From contig NZ_CP011427.1 in the NCBI RefSeq assembly GCF_001506165.1, forward strand, positions 1,240,001-1,304,000: a stretch of DNA of 64,000 nucleotides, given 5' to 3'. This document shows, piece after piece, positions 1 through 10,057 of the stretch (positions are counted from its first letter, which is position 1; each line of letters opens with the position of its first letter). Made by a program: the position numbers and the translations under genes. Source of the DNA: Pantoea vagans. Its GTDB lineage: Bacteria; Pseudomonadota; Gammaproteobacteria; Enterobacterales; Enterobacteriaceae. Under the pieces are notes generated by a model, which made no database searches, had not been told where the DNA came from, and was given only the letters and a program-made list of their open reading frames with translations.

Positions 1-38
1 TTTATCACCAACCAGAATAAGTAATAAGGGACGATGGG

Positions 39-416
39 ATGTTCATGCGCTTGCGCCGCTGGGCACGGCTGATCAAACGTGATGTGTTAACACTGTGGTT
101 TGCCTGCCGCGACCCGCGTACGCCATGGTGGTTTAAGCTAATGGCGTTTGGCATTGTGGCGTATGCACTCAGCCCTATCGACCTCATCCCTGATTTCATT
201 CCCATCATCGGTCTACTGGATGACGCCATCATTGTCCCGCTTGGCGTCATTATCCTGCTGCGCTTATTACCACGTGAAATCCGCATTAGCAGTGCGGAGC
301 GAGCGGAGGTGCAGCGCGCGCGCGGCAAGAAAATCGTCAGTTGGGCCGGATTTGGCCTGACGGTGCTGATCTGGCTGGCGGTGGTGGTTTATCTTGTGAA
401 GCGATACGCAATGTGA
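39..416 (+). CDS. DUF1232 (YkvA-type) small membrane protein
   Basis: A 125-residue protein. Residues about 15-65 carry the DUF1232 core: a short amphipathic N-terminus, then a hydrophobic stretch containing the typical SPIDLIPDFIP segment followed by GLLDDA. A second hydrophobic helix lies near the C-terminus (about residues 100-118), so it is probably an inner-membrane protein. The family has no settled biochemical role. The start follows a purine-rich TAAGGGA; a second ATG two codons later is possible. It ends 9 bases before yeiE and is on the same strand, so the two are probably co-transcribed. Confidence 0.8.
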   Translation: MFMRLRRWARLIKRDVLTLWFACRDPRTPWWFKLMAFGIVAYALSPIDLIPDFIPIIGLLDDAIIVPLGVIILLRLLPREIRISSAERAEVQRARGKKIVSWAGFGLTVLIWLAVVVYLVKRYAM

Positions 417-425
417 GGAGGGCGC

Positions 426-1292
426 ATGCACATTACGCTGCGTCAGATTGAAGTCTTTACAGAAGTGCTCAAAAGCGGTTCGACCACCCAGGCGTCACAG
501 GTATTGTCATTGTCGCAGTCAGCCGTCAGTGCGGCGCTGGCCGATCTTGAAAATCAGCTTGGCGTGCAACTCTTTGATCGCGTCGGTAAACGATTAGTCC
601 TGAACGAGCATGGACGTCTGCTTTATCCGCGGGCGGTCGGGTTGCTGGAGCAGGCCGGTGAGATCGAGCAACTGTTTAAAGAAGATAATGGCGCGATTCG
701 TTTGTTTGCCAGCAGCACCATCGGCAATTATCTGCTGCCGGGGATGATCGCCGCCTATCGCCGCGATTTTCCCACCTTGCCGCTGGAACTCAGCGTGGGG
801 AACAGTCAGGACGCCATCAATGCCGTGGCGGATTTTCGCGTGGATATCGGCCTGATCGAAGGACCATGCCATGAACCGGACATCGTCAGCGAAGCCTGGC
901 TCGAAGATGAACTGGTGGTATTTGCTGCCCCGGATGCCGAGATTCTTCAGCAGCCGATCACCCTGGAAACCCTGGCCGCAGCGCCGTGGATTTTGCGTGA
1001 ACGGGGGTCGGGCACCCGTGAAATCGTCGATTACTTGCTGCTGTCCCATCTGCCACAGTTTCAACTCGGTATGGAGTTGGGCAACTCTGAGGCGATTAAA
1101 CATGCGGTGCGACACGGCATGGGTATCAGTTGTTTATCGCGTCGCGTGATCAGTGATTTGCTGGACGCGGGCACCTTAGTGGAAGTGGTTGTGCCCTTGC
1201 CACGCCTGACGCGCACGCTTTATCGCATCCATCATCGGCAGAAACATCTGTCGAAAGCATTGAGTCGTTTTCTCTCTTATTGCCGCGAGTGA
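426..1292 (+). CDS. yeiE: LysR-family transcriptional regulator YeiE
   Basis: A 288-residue LysR-type regulator that closely matches E. coli YeiE along its length. Residues 1-60 form the winged helix-turn-helix ([17 protein letters not shown] region) and about 90-285 form the periplasmic-binding-like effector domain. The motif [13 protein letters not shown] near residue 195 is typical of the YeiE/CysB-like subgroup. It is preceded by a strong GAGGAGG ribosome site. It sits next to lysP as in E. coli, where YeiE has been linked to lysP and iron-related control; regulation of the neighbouring lysP and iron-ABC genes is inference. Confidence 0.93.
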   Translation: MHITLRQIEVFTEVLKSGSTTQASQVLSLSQSAVSAALADLENQLGVQLFDRVGKRLVLNEHGRLLYPRAVGLLEQAGEIEQLFKEDNGAIRLFASSTIGNYLLPGMIAAYRRDFPTLPLELSVGNSQDAINAVADFRVDIGLIEGPCHEPDIVSEAWLEDELVVFAAPDAEILQQPITLETLAAAPWILRERGSGTREIVDYLLLSHLPQFQLGMELGNSEAIKHAVRHGMGISCLSRRVISDLLDAGTLVEVVVPLPRLTRTLYRIHHRQKHLSKALSRFLSYCRE

Positions 1293-1386
1293 TCGCGGCC
1301 TGCTGGACGCGGCTGGCTAATAATTTCGCGGCGATTATGAAGGTAACTAATAACCCGACGTGAATGCTATACAGCTTGGGGTTAGC

Positions 1387-1395
1387 TGCTACAAT
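1387..1395 (+). promoter_or_regulatory. Candidate extended -10 promoter of lysP
   Basis: TGCTACAAT, an extended -10 (TGn plus TACAAT), lies 35 bases before the lysP start. No good -35 is seen at 17 bp, which fits an extended -10 or activator-dependent promoter. E. coli lysP is activated by ArgP; I cannot identify an ArgP site by eye. Confidence 0.45.
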
Positions 1396-1429
1396 CGCGC
1401 CTTATTTTTATCCAGCATAGCGTTTACAC

Positions 1430-2896
1430 ATGCATAATGACTCAAAAACAACACAACAACCTGGATTGCGCCGTGAATTAAAAGCGCGTCATCTCACTAT
1501 GATCGCCATTGGCGGTTCCATCGGCACCGGCCTGTTTGTCGCCTCGGGTGCCACCATCTCTCAGGCAGGTCCCGGCGGTGCGTTACTCTCCTACGCGCTC
1601 ATCGGCCTGATGGTTTACTTCCTGATGACCAGCCTTGGTGAACTGGCGGCGTTTATGCCGGTTTCAGGCTCTTTCGCCACCTACGGCTCTAAATACGTCG
1701 AAGAAGGTTTTGGCTTCGCGCTGGGCTGGAACTACTGGTACAACTGGGCAGTGACCATTGCCGTGGATTTGGTGGCCTCGCAGTTAGTGATGAACTACTG
1801 GTTCCCGGATACACCCGGCTGGATCTGGAGCGCACTGTTCCTCGGCCTGATGTTCCTGCTTAACTACATCTCAGTAAAAGGCTTCGGCGAAGCGGAATAT
1901 TGGTTCTCGTTAATCAAAGTCGCGACCGTGATCATCTTTATCGTGGTTGGCGTACTGATGATCGTGGGCATCATGCGCGGTGCAGAAAATGCCGGCTGGC
2001 ACAACTGGACCGTTGGCGATGCACCTTTTGCTGGCGGCTTTGCTGCGATGATTGGCGTGGCGATGATCGTCGGTTTCTCGTTCCAGGGAACCGAACTGAT
2101 TGGTATTGCGGCGGGTGAATCGCAGGACCCGGCGAAAAACATCCCTCGCGCGGTGCGTCAGGTGTTCTGGCGTATTCTGTTGTTCTATATCTTCGCGATT
2201 CTCATCATTAGCCTGATTCTGCCGTATACCGATCCGAAGCTGCTGCACAACGATGTAACTGACATCGCCATCAGCCCGTTCACATTGGTGTTCCAGAATG
2301 CCGGTTTGCTGTCAGCTGCGGCAGTGATGAACGCGGTTATTCTGACGGCCGTACTGTCAGCCGGTAACTCCGGGATGTATGCCTCAACGCGCATGTTGTT
2401 TAACCTGGCGCAAGAAGGTAAGGCCCCCCGCATCTTTGCCAAACTGTCTAAAGGCGGTGTGCCGCGTAATGCGCTGGTTGCGACCACTGTTGTGGCGGGG
2501 CTGTGTTTCCTCAGCTCGAAGTTCGGTAATCAGGAAGTCTATTTGTGGCTGCTGAATACCTCCGGCATGACAGGTTTTATCGCCTGGTTGGGCATTGCCA
2601 TTAGCCACTATCGTTTCCGTCGGGGCTATGTGGCGCAGGGACTTAACCTTGCCGATCTGCCGTATCGCTCAGGTTTCTTCCCGCTCGGCCCGATTTTTGC
2701 CTTCGTGCTGTGTTTGATCATCACGCTGGGGCAGAACTATCAGGCATTTTTGACAGATCGTATCGACTGGTACGGCGTGGCAGCCACCTACATCGGCATT
2801 CCATTGTTCCTGCTGATTTGGTTGGGTTACAAGCTGGCACGCGGCTCACGTTTCGTGAAGTACAGCGAAATGGAATTCCCAACGTTTAAAGAGTGA
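1430..2896 (+). CDS. lysP: Lysine-specific permease LysP
   Basis: A 488-residue amino-acid permease of the APC family (basic amino-acid/H+ symporter), almost the same length as E. coli LysP (489). The N-terminal LRRELKARHLTMIAIGGSIGTGLFVASG segment carries the unwound TM1 substrate motif (GGSIGTG), and about 12 hydrophobic helices follow. It imports L-lysine across the inner membrane and in E. coli also acts as co-sensor of CadC. It follows yeiE in the same orientation, as in E. coli, but has its own upstream region. A palindromic REP pair lies just after the stop and no T-rich terminator is visible. Confidence 0.96.
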   Translation: MHNDSKTTQQPGLRRELKARHLTMIAIGGSIGTGLFVASGATISQAGPGGALLSYALIGLMVYFLMTSLGELAAFMPVSGSFATYGSKYVEEGFGFALGWNYWYNWAVTIAVDLVASQLVMNYWFPDTPGWIWSALFLGLMFLLNYISVKGFGEAEYWFSLIKVATVIIFIVVGVLMIVGIMRGAENAGWHNWTVGDAPFAGGFAAMIGVAMIVGFSFQGTELIGIAAGESQDPAKNIPRAVRQVFWRILLFYIFAILIISLILPYTDPKLLHNDVTDIAISPFTLVFQNAGLLSAAAVMNAVILTAVLSAGNSGMYASTRMLFNLAQEGKAPRIFAKLSKGGVPRNALVATTVVAGLCFLSSKFGNQEVYLWLLNTSGMTGFIAWLGIAISHYRFRRGYVAQGLNLADLPYRSGFFPLGPIFAFVLCLIITLGQNYQAFLTDRIDWYGVAATYIGIPLFLLIWLGYKLARGSRFVKYSEMEFPTFKE

Positions 2897-2906
2897 TGTT
2901 TTAAAC

Positions 2907-2968
2907 GCGCGATGAATCGCGCCGCTACTTTCGTGTGCAACCAGCTGTAGCGGCGCGATTCATCGCGC
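2907..2968. repeat. Inverted pair of GTAG-footed REP palindromes
   Basis: Two perfectly inverted 22-bp copies (2907-2928 and 2947-2968) face each other across an 18-base spacer. Each begins with GTAGCGGCGC at its foot and contains an inner palindrome, GCGCG and CGCGC around ATTCAT. The GTAG foot is the hallmark of REP sequences mobilised by RAYT/TnpA-REP transposases. It sits between lysP and the iron-ABC operon and could also form an mRNA 3' stabilising structure. Confidence 0.85.
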
Positions 2969-3010
2969 ATTCTCACCCGCACAAATCCTTTTGGGCTTTG
3001 TAACACAGTT

Positions 3011-3029
3011 ATAATTGATAATTATTATC
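3011..3029 (+). promoter_or_regulatory. Fur box upstream of iron ABC transporter operon
   Basis: ATAATTGATAATTATTATC matches 14 of 19 positions of the classic Fur consensus, including an uninterrupted GATAAT-T-ATTATC inverted repeat. It lies 53 bases before the permease start, where a promoter would be. It indicates iron-dependent repression of the two ABC genes downstream. Confidence 0.75.
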
Positions 3030-3081
3030 ACCTGCACTATTGTGGCTGCCGTTATGATTTCGACAAGAAACAGGTAGAACA

Positions 3082-4161
3082 ATGCAGACCACGGACTCCG
3101 CGCTGCTGGCCGATAATGGCCATCAAACCGATACCATGACGCGTTATCGTCAGGTATTGCGACAGCGCCTGATGCTGATTGGTGTACTGGTGCTGGCGAT
3201 ACTGGCTTCAGTCATCCTTGATTTCACCCTTGGCCCGGCCGGGCTCTCCCTTGATACCTTATGGCAAACGCTGACGCACCCCGATGCGGTGGATGCTGGC
3301 ACGCGCGTTATCGTCTGGGACATTCGCTTGCCGTATGCCTTGATGGCAGTGGTGGTCGGCTTCTCATTGGGCTTGGCGGGTGCTGAGATGCAAACCATCC
3401 TGAACAACCCGCTGGCGAGCCCCTTTACGCTTGGCGTCTCTTCTGCAGCGGCGTTCGGTGCGGCTTTGGCAATCATTCTGGGCATCGGTATTCCCGGTGT
3501 GCCGGATCAGTGGTTTATCTCAGCCAATGCCTTTGTTTTCGCGCTGTTTGCCGCGTTAATGCTGGATGGCGTGACGCGCTGGACCAAAGTGTCTACTTCG
3601 GGCGTGGTGCTGTTTGGTATCGCCCTGGTGTTCACCTTCAATGCGCTGGTTTCCATGATGCAGTTCATCGCCAGTGAAGATACCCTGCAAGGCCTGGTGT
3701 TCTGGACCATGGGCAGCCTGGCGCGTGCCTCTTGGGAAAAACTCGGTGTGTTGACCGCTGCGTTTGCCATTTTGATTCCGTTCTCGATGCTCAGCAGTTG
3801 GAAACTCACCGCGCTGCGCCTGGGCGAAGATCGCGCGGTCAGTTTTGGTATTGATGTGCGCCGTTTGCGCCTCGCCACCTTATTGCGCATCAGTATCCTT
3901 TCTGCTTTAGCCGTGGCTTTTGTCGGACCGATTGGTTTTATCGGTCTGGTGGCGCCGCATATCGCGCGCATGATGTTTGGTGAAGATCACCGCTATTATC
4001 TGCCAGCCAGTGCACTGGTCGGGGCATTAGTCTTGTCGCTGGCTTCGGTGGCGTCTAAGAACCTGATCCCAGGCGTGATCATTCCTGTCGGCATCGTGAC
4101 CTCGCTGGTCGGTGTGCCGTTCTTCCTGAGTATTATTCTGCGTCATCGGGGGACGGTGTAA
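3082..4161 (+). CDS. FecCD-family iron-siderophore ABC transporter permease
   Basis: A 359-residue polytopic protein of the BtuC/FecCD/FhuB permease family with about 10 hydrophobic helices. A cytoplasmic N-terminus of about 30 residues precedes the first helix at about 33-52. Typical family segments include WDIRLPYALMAVVVG, LNNPLASPFTLG, and FVGPIGFIGLVAPHIARM near residue 280, the loop that contacts the ATPase. It should form a homodimer that moves ferric chelates or a related metal complex through the inner membrane. It overlaps the ATPase gene by one base (TAATG), so they are translationally coupled. No periplasmic binding protein or TonB receptor gene adjoins the pair. The substrate is unknown. 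Confidence 0.88.
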   Translation: MQTTDSALLADNGHQTDTMTRYRQVLRQRLMLIGVLVLAILASVILDFTLGPAGLSLDTLWQTLTHPDAVDAGTRVIVWDIRLPYALMAVVVGFSLGLAGAEMQTILNNPLASPFTLGVSSAAAFGAALAIILGIGIPGVPDQWFISANAFVFALFAALMLDGVTRWTKVSTSGVVLFGIALVFTFNALVSMMQFIASEDTLQGLVFWTMGSLARASWEKLGVLTAAFAILIPFSMLSSWKLTALRLGEDRAVSFGIDVRRLRLATLLRISILSALAVAFVGPIGFIGLVAPHIARMMFGEDHRYYLPASALVGALVLSLASVASKNLIPGVIIPVGIVTSLVGVPFFLSIILRHRGTV

Positions 4162-4949
4162 TGGAACAAGGATTACGTCTCAGCCATTTCTACGCCGGTT
4201 ATCCGAAGCGGAAAGTCATTGAAGACCTCAATGTACCCGAACTGCCGCGCGGCAAAATCACCGTGCTGCTTGGTCCTAATGGTTGTGGTAAGTCGACGCT
4301 GTTGCGCGCATTGGCGGGCTTAAGCAAAGGGCAGGGCGAACTGTGGCTAAATGGCGAAGAGTTGATGTCGCAGCCGTTTGCACGTCGTGCACAGCGCGTG
4401 GTGTATCTGCCGCAGAGTCTGCCAGCCGGCGTGCATCTGCATGTGCTGGAATCGATTATCGTGGCACAGCGTGCGTCCGGCGGTTTACACAGCGCCTCCA
4501 GCGAAGCGGAGATCATGCATCTGCTGGAACAGCTGGGGATCTCGCATCTGGCGATGCGCTATCTCGATCAGCTCTCCGGTGGGCAAAAGCAGCTGGTTGG
4601 CCTGGCGCAATCGCTGATTCGTCGCCCGGAACTACTGCTGCTGGATGAACCCTTAAGCGCGCTCGATTTAAACTATCAGTTCCACGTCATGGACTTAGTG
4701 CGCCGCGAAACGCGCCTGCGCAATATCGTCACTGTAGTGGTGGTACATGATATCAACATCGCGCTGCGTCATGCCGATCATGCTTTGATGTTGAAAGATG
4801 GCGGATTGCTGGCGGACGGTGAGCCGTCACAGGTGATCACGCCAGAAACACTGGCACAGGTATATGGTGTGCGCGGCCGTATTGAGCACTGCTCGCAAGG
4901 TATGCCGCAAGTGATGATTGATGGGCTGGTGGCGGAGTCGCTGGTCTAA
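4161..4949 (+). CDS. Iron-siderophore ABC transporter ATP-binding protein
   Basis: A 262-residue ABC ATPase of the FepC/FhuC/BtuD group. Walker A GPNGCGKST is at about residues 38-46, the signature LSGGQKQ at about 139-145, and Walker B LLLLDEPLSALD at about 157-168, followed by the switch histidine in VVVHDINIALRHAD. It energises the FecCD permease encoded immediately upstream with a 1-base overlap. The Fur box ahead of the pair implies induction under iron limitation. The position corresponds to cirA in E. coli. Confidence 0.9.
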   Translation: MEQGLRLSHFYAGYPKRKVIEDLNVPELPRGKITVLLGPNGCGKSTLLRALAGLSKGQGELWLNGEELMSQPFARRAQRVVYLPQSLPAGVHLHVLESIIVAQRASGGLHSASSEAEIMHLLEQLGISHLAMRYLDQLSGGQKQLVGLAQSLIRRPELLLLDEPLSALDLNYQFHVMDLVRRETRLRNIVTVVVVHDINIALRHADHALMLKDGGLLADGEPSQVITPETLAQVYGVRGRIEHCSQGMPQVMIDGLVAESLV

Positions 4950-5008
4950 CCGTTGCAAGACATGAATAGCGTCTGATTCGGTACGGTGCGCCCTCTAGGC
5001 CGCCTGAA

Positions 5009-5038
5009 TTCAGGAGCGTGCGTGGGCACGCTCCTGAA
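5009..5038. terminator. Bidirectional stem-loop between convergent ABC and frmB genes
   Basis: A perfect 13-bp stem (TTCAGGAGCGTGC, loop GTGG, and its complement) lies between the convergent ATPase and frmB genes, four bases after the frmB stop. It has no T-tract on either side. It is well placed as a shared transcription end or mRNA 3' protector. Confidence 0.55.
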
Positions 5039-5042
5039 GGCA

Positions 5043-5885
5043 TTACACCAACAAATGCTTCGCGTGGAAGCGCAGGTGGTCTTCAACAAAGCTGGCGATG
5101 AAGAAATAGCTGTGGTCGTAACCCGGCTGCACACGCAGCTCCAGCGGAAAACCTTGCTCACGTGCCACAGCTTCCAGACGATCCGGACGGAGCTGATCTG
5201 CCAGGAACTGATCGCTATCCCCTTGGTCGATTAAGATCGGCAAACGCTGTTCCATTTCACGCATTAACAGGCAGCTATCCCATTCACGCCAGGTCTGGCG
5301 ATCCTCACCCAAATAGGCGCTGAACGCTTTTTGTCCCCATGGCACTTCCGTCGGGTTAACGATAGGCGCAAACGCCGATGCCGAAGCAAAACGTCCACCG
5401 AGACGTAGCGCCAGTACCAGCGCGCCATGTCCTCCCATCGAATGTCCCATCACCGATTGACGATCGCTGAGCTTGAAGTTATCGGCGACCAGCGCAGGTA
5501 ACTCCGCACTGAGATAATCAAACATGCGGTAGTGAGCAGCCCAAGGCTGCTGCGTGGCATTCAGGTAGAAGCCCGCGCCCTGGCCGAGATCGTAACCGCT
5601 GTCGTTGGCGACCTCATCACCGCGTGGGCTGGTGTCCGGCATAATCAGCACCAAACCCAGCTCAGCGGCAACGCGCTGCGCACCGGCTTTGGTGGTGAAA
5701 TTCTCGTCAGTGCAGGTCAGCCCCGCGAGAAACCACACCACTGGCGGTGGCGCATCATCCTGCGGCGGTGGCAAGAAGATGCTGAAGGTCATCGGGCAGT
5801 TCAACACGGCTGACTGATGACGCCAGCGCTGCTGCCAGCCGCCAAAAATGCGGTGCTCTTCCAACAGTTCCAAAGTGGATGGCAT
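5043..5885 (-). CDS. frmB: S-formylglutathione hydrolase (FrmB/YeiG type)
   Basis: A 280-residue alpha/beta-hydrolase of the esterase D family. The nucleophile Ser149 sits in GHSMGGHGA; Asp225 in DQGDSDQF and His258 in YDHSYFF complete the expected triad. [13 protein letters not shown] near residue 55 is the conserved oxyanion and thiol region. It hydrolyses S-formylglutathione to formate and glutathione, the second step of formaldehyde detoxification. It starts 12 bases after the frmA stop, so the two form one operon. E. coli has two paralogues (frmB and yeiG); by locus next to folE/lysP this copy corresponds to yeiG, by operon partner to frmB. Confidence 0.93.
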   Translation of the reverse strand: MPSTLELLEEHRIFGGWQQRWRHQSAVLNCPMTFSIFLPPPQDDAPPPVVWFLAGLTCTDENFTTKAGAQRVAAELGLVLIMPDTSPRGDEVANDSGYDLGQGAGFYLNATQQPWAAHYRMFDYLSAELPALVADNFKLSDRQSVMGHSMGGHGALVLALRLGGRFASASAFAPIVNPTEVPWGQKAFSAYLGEDRQTWREWDSCLLMREMEQRLPILIDQGDSDQFLADQLRPDRLEAVAREQGFPLELRVQPGYDHSYFFIASFVEDHLRFHAKHLLV

Positions 5886-5897
5886 AACGTCTCCTGA

Positions 5898-7067
<1,170 letters not shown>

Positions 7068-7979
7068 TCACTCAGCGGTCTGCAGCGGATGCAGCAATTC
7101 GTCGTTGAGCGGGCGGTCGTCAAACATTTCAATAATCAGATACTTCAGCGCTTCGACGTTCGGCGTGAAGGCATCGCGGCGCCACATCAGCCAGGTGGCG
7201 GTGTCGCGATACGCGGGTGGCAAGATATGTTCCTGCACGCGTGCGCGCGCTGGCATTTGCGCCAGTACCGACGCGGGGATCATCGCTACGCCGCCGCCAG
7301 CCGCTACGCAGGCCACCATGGCGTGATAGGACTGAATCTCCATCACGCTATTCGGTGAAGTCTGGCTCTCGCGATACCAGGACTCCAGTTTGGTGCGGTA
7401 GGAGCAGCTATTGCCAAAAGCAAACAGCGTGTCGTTCTGCGTGTCACGCGCGTTGTGAATCGGTCCGTGATCGAGACTGGTGATCAGCACCATTTCTTCG
7501 CGGAAGGCAATGCAGCCATTGAGGTCATCATGGGTAGCTGGACCATCCACTAATGCGGCTGCCAGCGTGCCAGCGCGCACTTTATCGATGATATCGCCCG
7601 AAGTACCGGTCACCAGCGATAGCGCCACCGTGGGAAATCGTTGATGATAGGCCGCCAGCAGGGCGGGCAAGCGCGTGGCTGCCGTACTTTCCATGGAACC
7701 GAAAGCAAAGTTGCCACCCGGTTCTCCGGCGCGCGCCATATTCAGCGCCTCATCACTCAGACTCAGAATACGCTGGGCGTAGTTAAGAAAATTGTGCCCC
7801 ATTGGCGACAGGCGGATACGTTGTTTCTCACGGATAAACAGATCAACGCCAATCTCTTCTTCCAACTGGCGCAGACGTGTTGTGAGATTTGAGGGCACGC
7901 GATGCAGTAATTCTGCGGCGCGTGCCAGCGAACCGGTCTCGGCCACAGAACAGAACATGCGGAGTTGTACTAAATCCAT
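7068..7979 (-). CDS. LysR-family regulator upstream of frmAB
   Basis: A 303-residue LysR-type regulator. Residues 1-60 hold the winged helix-turn-helix (SLARAAELLHRVPSNLTTRLRQLE) and about 88-290 the substrate-binding domain. It lies 45 bases before frmA on the same strand and is divergent from an MFS exporter gene across 104 bases containing a palindromic candidate operator. E. coli uses the CsoR-type repressor FrmR for frmAB; here a LysR protein has that position, as in some pseudomonads. Control of frmAB, the MFS gene, or both is inference. The specific LysR subgroup is not recognised. Confidence 0.85.
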   Translation of the reverse strand: MDLVQLRMFCSVAETGSLARAAELLHRVPSNLTTRLRQLEEEIGVDLFIREKQRIRLSPMGHNFLNYAQRILSLSDEALNMARAGEPGGNFAFGSMESTAATRLPALLAAYHQRFPTVALSLVTGTSGDIIDKVRAGTLAAALVDGPATHDDLNGCIAFREEMVLITSLDHGPIHNARDTQNDTLFAFGNSCSYRTKLESWYRESQTSPNSVMEIQSYHAMVACVAAGGGVAMIPASVLAQMPARARVQEHILPPAYRDTATWLMWRRDAFTPNVEALKYLIIEMFDDRPLNDELLHPLQTAE

Positions 7980-8011
7980 ATTCTCTTCTCGTAAACAACT
8001 TAGTTAATATT

Positions 8012-8028
8012 ATTCACTTTTCGTGAGT
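8012..8028. promoter_or_regulatory. Candidate LysR operator (T-N11-A palindrome)
   Basis: ATTCACTTTTCGTGAGT contains an inverted repeat TCAC...GTGA that fits the LysR T-N11-A pattern (T8014 to A8026). It is in the 104-base gap between the divergent LysR and MFS genes, 33 bases from the LysR start. Confidence 0.45.
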
Positions 8029-8083
8029 GTAAACGTCATGCATGCTGCTGACAAGTGTAAAAAGATCATCAACTGAGGTCAGA

Positions 8084-9214
8084 ATGGCGTTTCGTGTCGC
8101 GCTTAGCGCGTTTTTAAGTTTAGTGGTTGCGATGGGTATTGGGCGGTTTGCATTCACGCCGCAGGTGCCGTTAATGATCCAGGATCATCAACTGACCTTG
8201 ACCAGCGCCAGTCTGGTGGCGGCGCTCAACTATCTGGGATATCTGTTTGGCTCTTTTGATGCCATGCGCGCGCGTCAACGCGTCGAGTGGCGTTTGCAGG
8301 CGGGTGTTTGGGGGGCGGTGATTCTGACGCTGCTCTCTGCCTGTGTCAGCGGCCCCTGGTTGCACGGCCTGATCCGCTTCCTGATAGGCTGTGCCAGCGG
8401 TTGGGCGATGGTGCTGGTTGCCGCATGGAGCAACGAACAACTGTTGCATCATGGGCGATCAGGCCTTTCGGCTGCAGTGTTTGCCGGGCCTGGCACCGGC
8501 ATCTTTATCAGCGGTATGTTGGCCGTTGCGCTGCATGCCAGTGGCGCGAGTGCCACCTTTGCGTGGGCCGCTTACGGTCTGCTGGCGCTGCTGTTGATTG
8601 CCGCTATTGCCCGCTTCCTGCCGCGCACCGGTCAGTTACATCGCCCCGATCAGGCACCTGCACCCTTGGTACTGAATGGCAATCTGAAGCGTCTGGTATT
8701 GAGCTATAGCCTGGCGGGATTTGGCTACATTTTGCCCGCGACCTTCCTTTCGCAAATGACGGCAGCCCGCTTCCCGGATAGCGCATTAGCGCAATTTGTC
8801 TGGCCTGTGTTTGGTGGCGCGGCGGTCATCGGTATCGTGCTGGGCATTCTGACGCGGCGTTGGGGCAGTAGCCATGTACGCCTTGCACTCGTGCTGTGGG
8901 CGCAGGCGCTGGGCGTCATCGCCACCATCGTGATGCCCGGCCTGAACGGCTTGTTAATCGGTGCTTTGTTGGTGGGCGGCGGCTTCCTGTGTGTGGTGCA
9001 GCTTGCACTGCAATATGGCCGGGAACTGGCACCGCATCATGCGCGCTATCTGGCAGGACTACTGACCACCGGTTACGCGGTGGGGCAGTTGGGCGGGCCG
9101 CTACTCTCATGGATTTCCAGCCTGTTGTGGCATCGGCTCGACCCGGCATTGTGGGTGGCCGGAGCAGGTCTGATCGTGGCTGGCCTGCTGGTGTTACGTC
9201 GTTCGACACCATGA
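8084..9214 (+). CDS. YbfB/YjiJ-family MFS transporter
   Basis: A 376-residue major-facilitator protein of the YbfB/YjiJ (UPF0226) type. TM1 contains the family motif MGIGRFAFTPQVPLM, followed by LNYLGYLFG in TM2 and about 12 hydrophobic helices overall. Substrates of the family are not established. The start at 8084 is preceded by GAGGTC at 6-bp spacing; an ATG 42 bases upstream has no good ribosome site. It is divergent from the LysR-frmAB operon, so it may export a compound sensed by that LysR protein. Confidence 0.85.
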   Translation: MAFRVALSAFLSLVVAMGIGRFAFTPQVPLMIQDHQLTLTSASLVAALNYLGYLFGSFDAMRARQRVEWRLQAGVWGAVILTLLSACVSGPWLHGLIRFLIGCASGWAMVLVAAWSNEQLLHHGRSGLSAAVFAGPGTGIFISGMLAVALHASGASATFAWAAYGLLALLLIAAIARFLPRTGQLHRPDQAPAPLVLNGNLKRLVLSYSLAGFGYILPATFLSQMTAARFPDSALAQFVWPVFGGAAVIGIVLGILTRRWGSSHVRLALVLWAQALGVIATIVMPGLNGLLIGALLVGGGFLCVVQLALQYGRELAPHHARYLAGLLTTGYAVGQLGGPLLSWISSLLWHRLDPALWVAGAGLIVAGLLVLRRSTP

Positions 9215-9251
9215 AAAGCTTTCATCTCCAATCGGATTGATTGCTGGATTA

Positions 9252-9312
9252 AGCGCGCGTTGTGTTTCACAATACGCGCTCAGAAATTCCCCCGTAGGCT
9301 AAGACCTGCGGG
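9252..9312 (+). other. Two stem-loops between MFS gene and folE
   Basis: An imperfect 13-bp stem (9252-9264 with 9268-9280, loop TTT, two mismatches) is followed by a stem CCCGTAGG/CCTGCGGG (9291-9298 with 9305-9312, one G-T pair). The first may end the MFS transcript, although no T-tract follows. The second lies in the probable folE leader, 27 bases before the start codon. Confidence 0.35.
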
Positions 9313-9339
9313 CGCATCACCTGCCGGAGAAAGAGTACG

Positions 9340-10005
9340 ATGAGCACCTTAAGTCAGGAAGCCGCCCTGGTTCACGAAGCGCTGTTGGCGCGTGGTCTGG
9401 AAACGCCTTTACGCGCCCCGGTGCGCGAGATGGATGACGAAGCCCGTAAGCGTGAAATCGCCGGTCATATGACCCAAATCATGCAGCTGTTGAATCTGGA
9501 TCTGGAAGACGACAGTCTGATGGAGACCCCGCATCGCATCGCTAAGATGTATGTGGATGAAATTTTCTCAGGGCTGGATTACGCCAATTTCCCGAAAATC
9601 ACCGTCATCGAAAATAAGATGAAGGTCGATGAAATGGTCACCGTGCGCGACATTACCCTGACCAGTACCTGTGAACACCATTTCGTGATCATCGATGGTA
9701 AAGCCACCGTTGCTTATATCCCGAAAGAGAAGGTGATTGGCCTGTCGAAAATCAACCGTATTGTGCAGTTCTTTGCTCAGCGTCCGCAGGTGCAAGAGCG
9801 CCTGACTCAACAGGTGCTGGTGGCGCTGCAAACCCTGCTGGGTACTAACAATGTCGCGGTTTCCATTGATGCGGTGCACTACTGTGTGAAAGCGCGCGGC
9901 GTGAAAGATGCCACCAGCGCCACCACCACCACATCATTGGGTGGCTTGTTCAAGTCCAGCCAGAACACGCGTCAGGAGTTCCTGCGCGCGGTACGTCATA
10001 GCTAA
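9340..10005 (+). CDS. folE: GTP cyclohydrolase I
   Basis: A 221-residue enzyme, one codon from the E. coli length. The zinc ligands are Cys111 and His114 in STCEHHF and Cys182 in HYCVKARG. It converts GTP to 7,8-dihydroneopterin triphosphate, the first step of folate synthesis, as a cytoplasmic homodecamer. The residues [10 protein letters not shown], the [11 protein letters not shown] loop and [20 protein letters not shown] are all conserved. The start follows a GGAG site. yeiB follows 52 bases later on the same strand, as in E. coli, suggesting co-transcription. Confidence 0.97.
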   Translation: MSTLSQEAALVHEALLARGLETPLRAPVREMDDEARKREIAGHMTQIMQLLNLDLEDDSLMETPHRIAKMYVDEIFSGLDYANFPKITVIENKMKVDEMVTVRDITLTSTCEHHFVIIDGKATVAYIPKEKVIGLSKINRIVQFFAQRPQVQERLTQQVLVALQTLLGTNNVAVSIDAVHYCVKARGVKDATSATTTTSLGGLFKSSQNTRQEFLRAVRHS

Positions 10006-10057
10006 TTCCTTTGGGCGGCACATTGCCGCCCGTTTTCACCTCTCTTCAGGGCACTCG

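Noticed and set aside
9908..10057. Upstream extension of yeiB into folE
   Set aside because: The extra 50 codons overlap folE and are not similar to the YeiB N-terminus; the ATG at 10058 fits the family.
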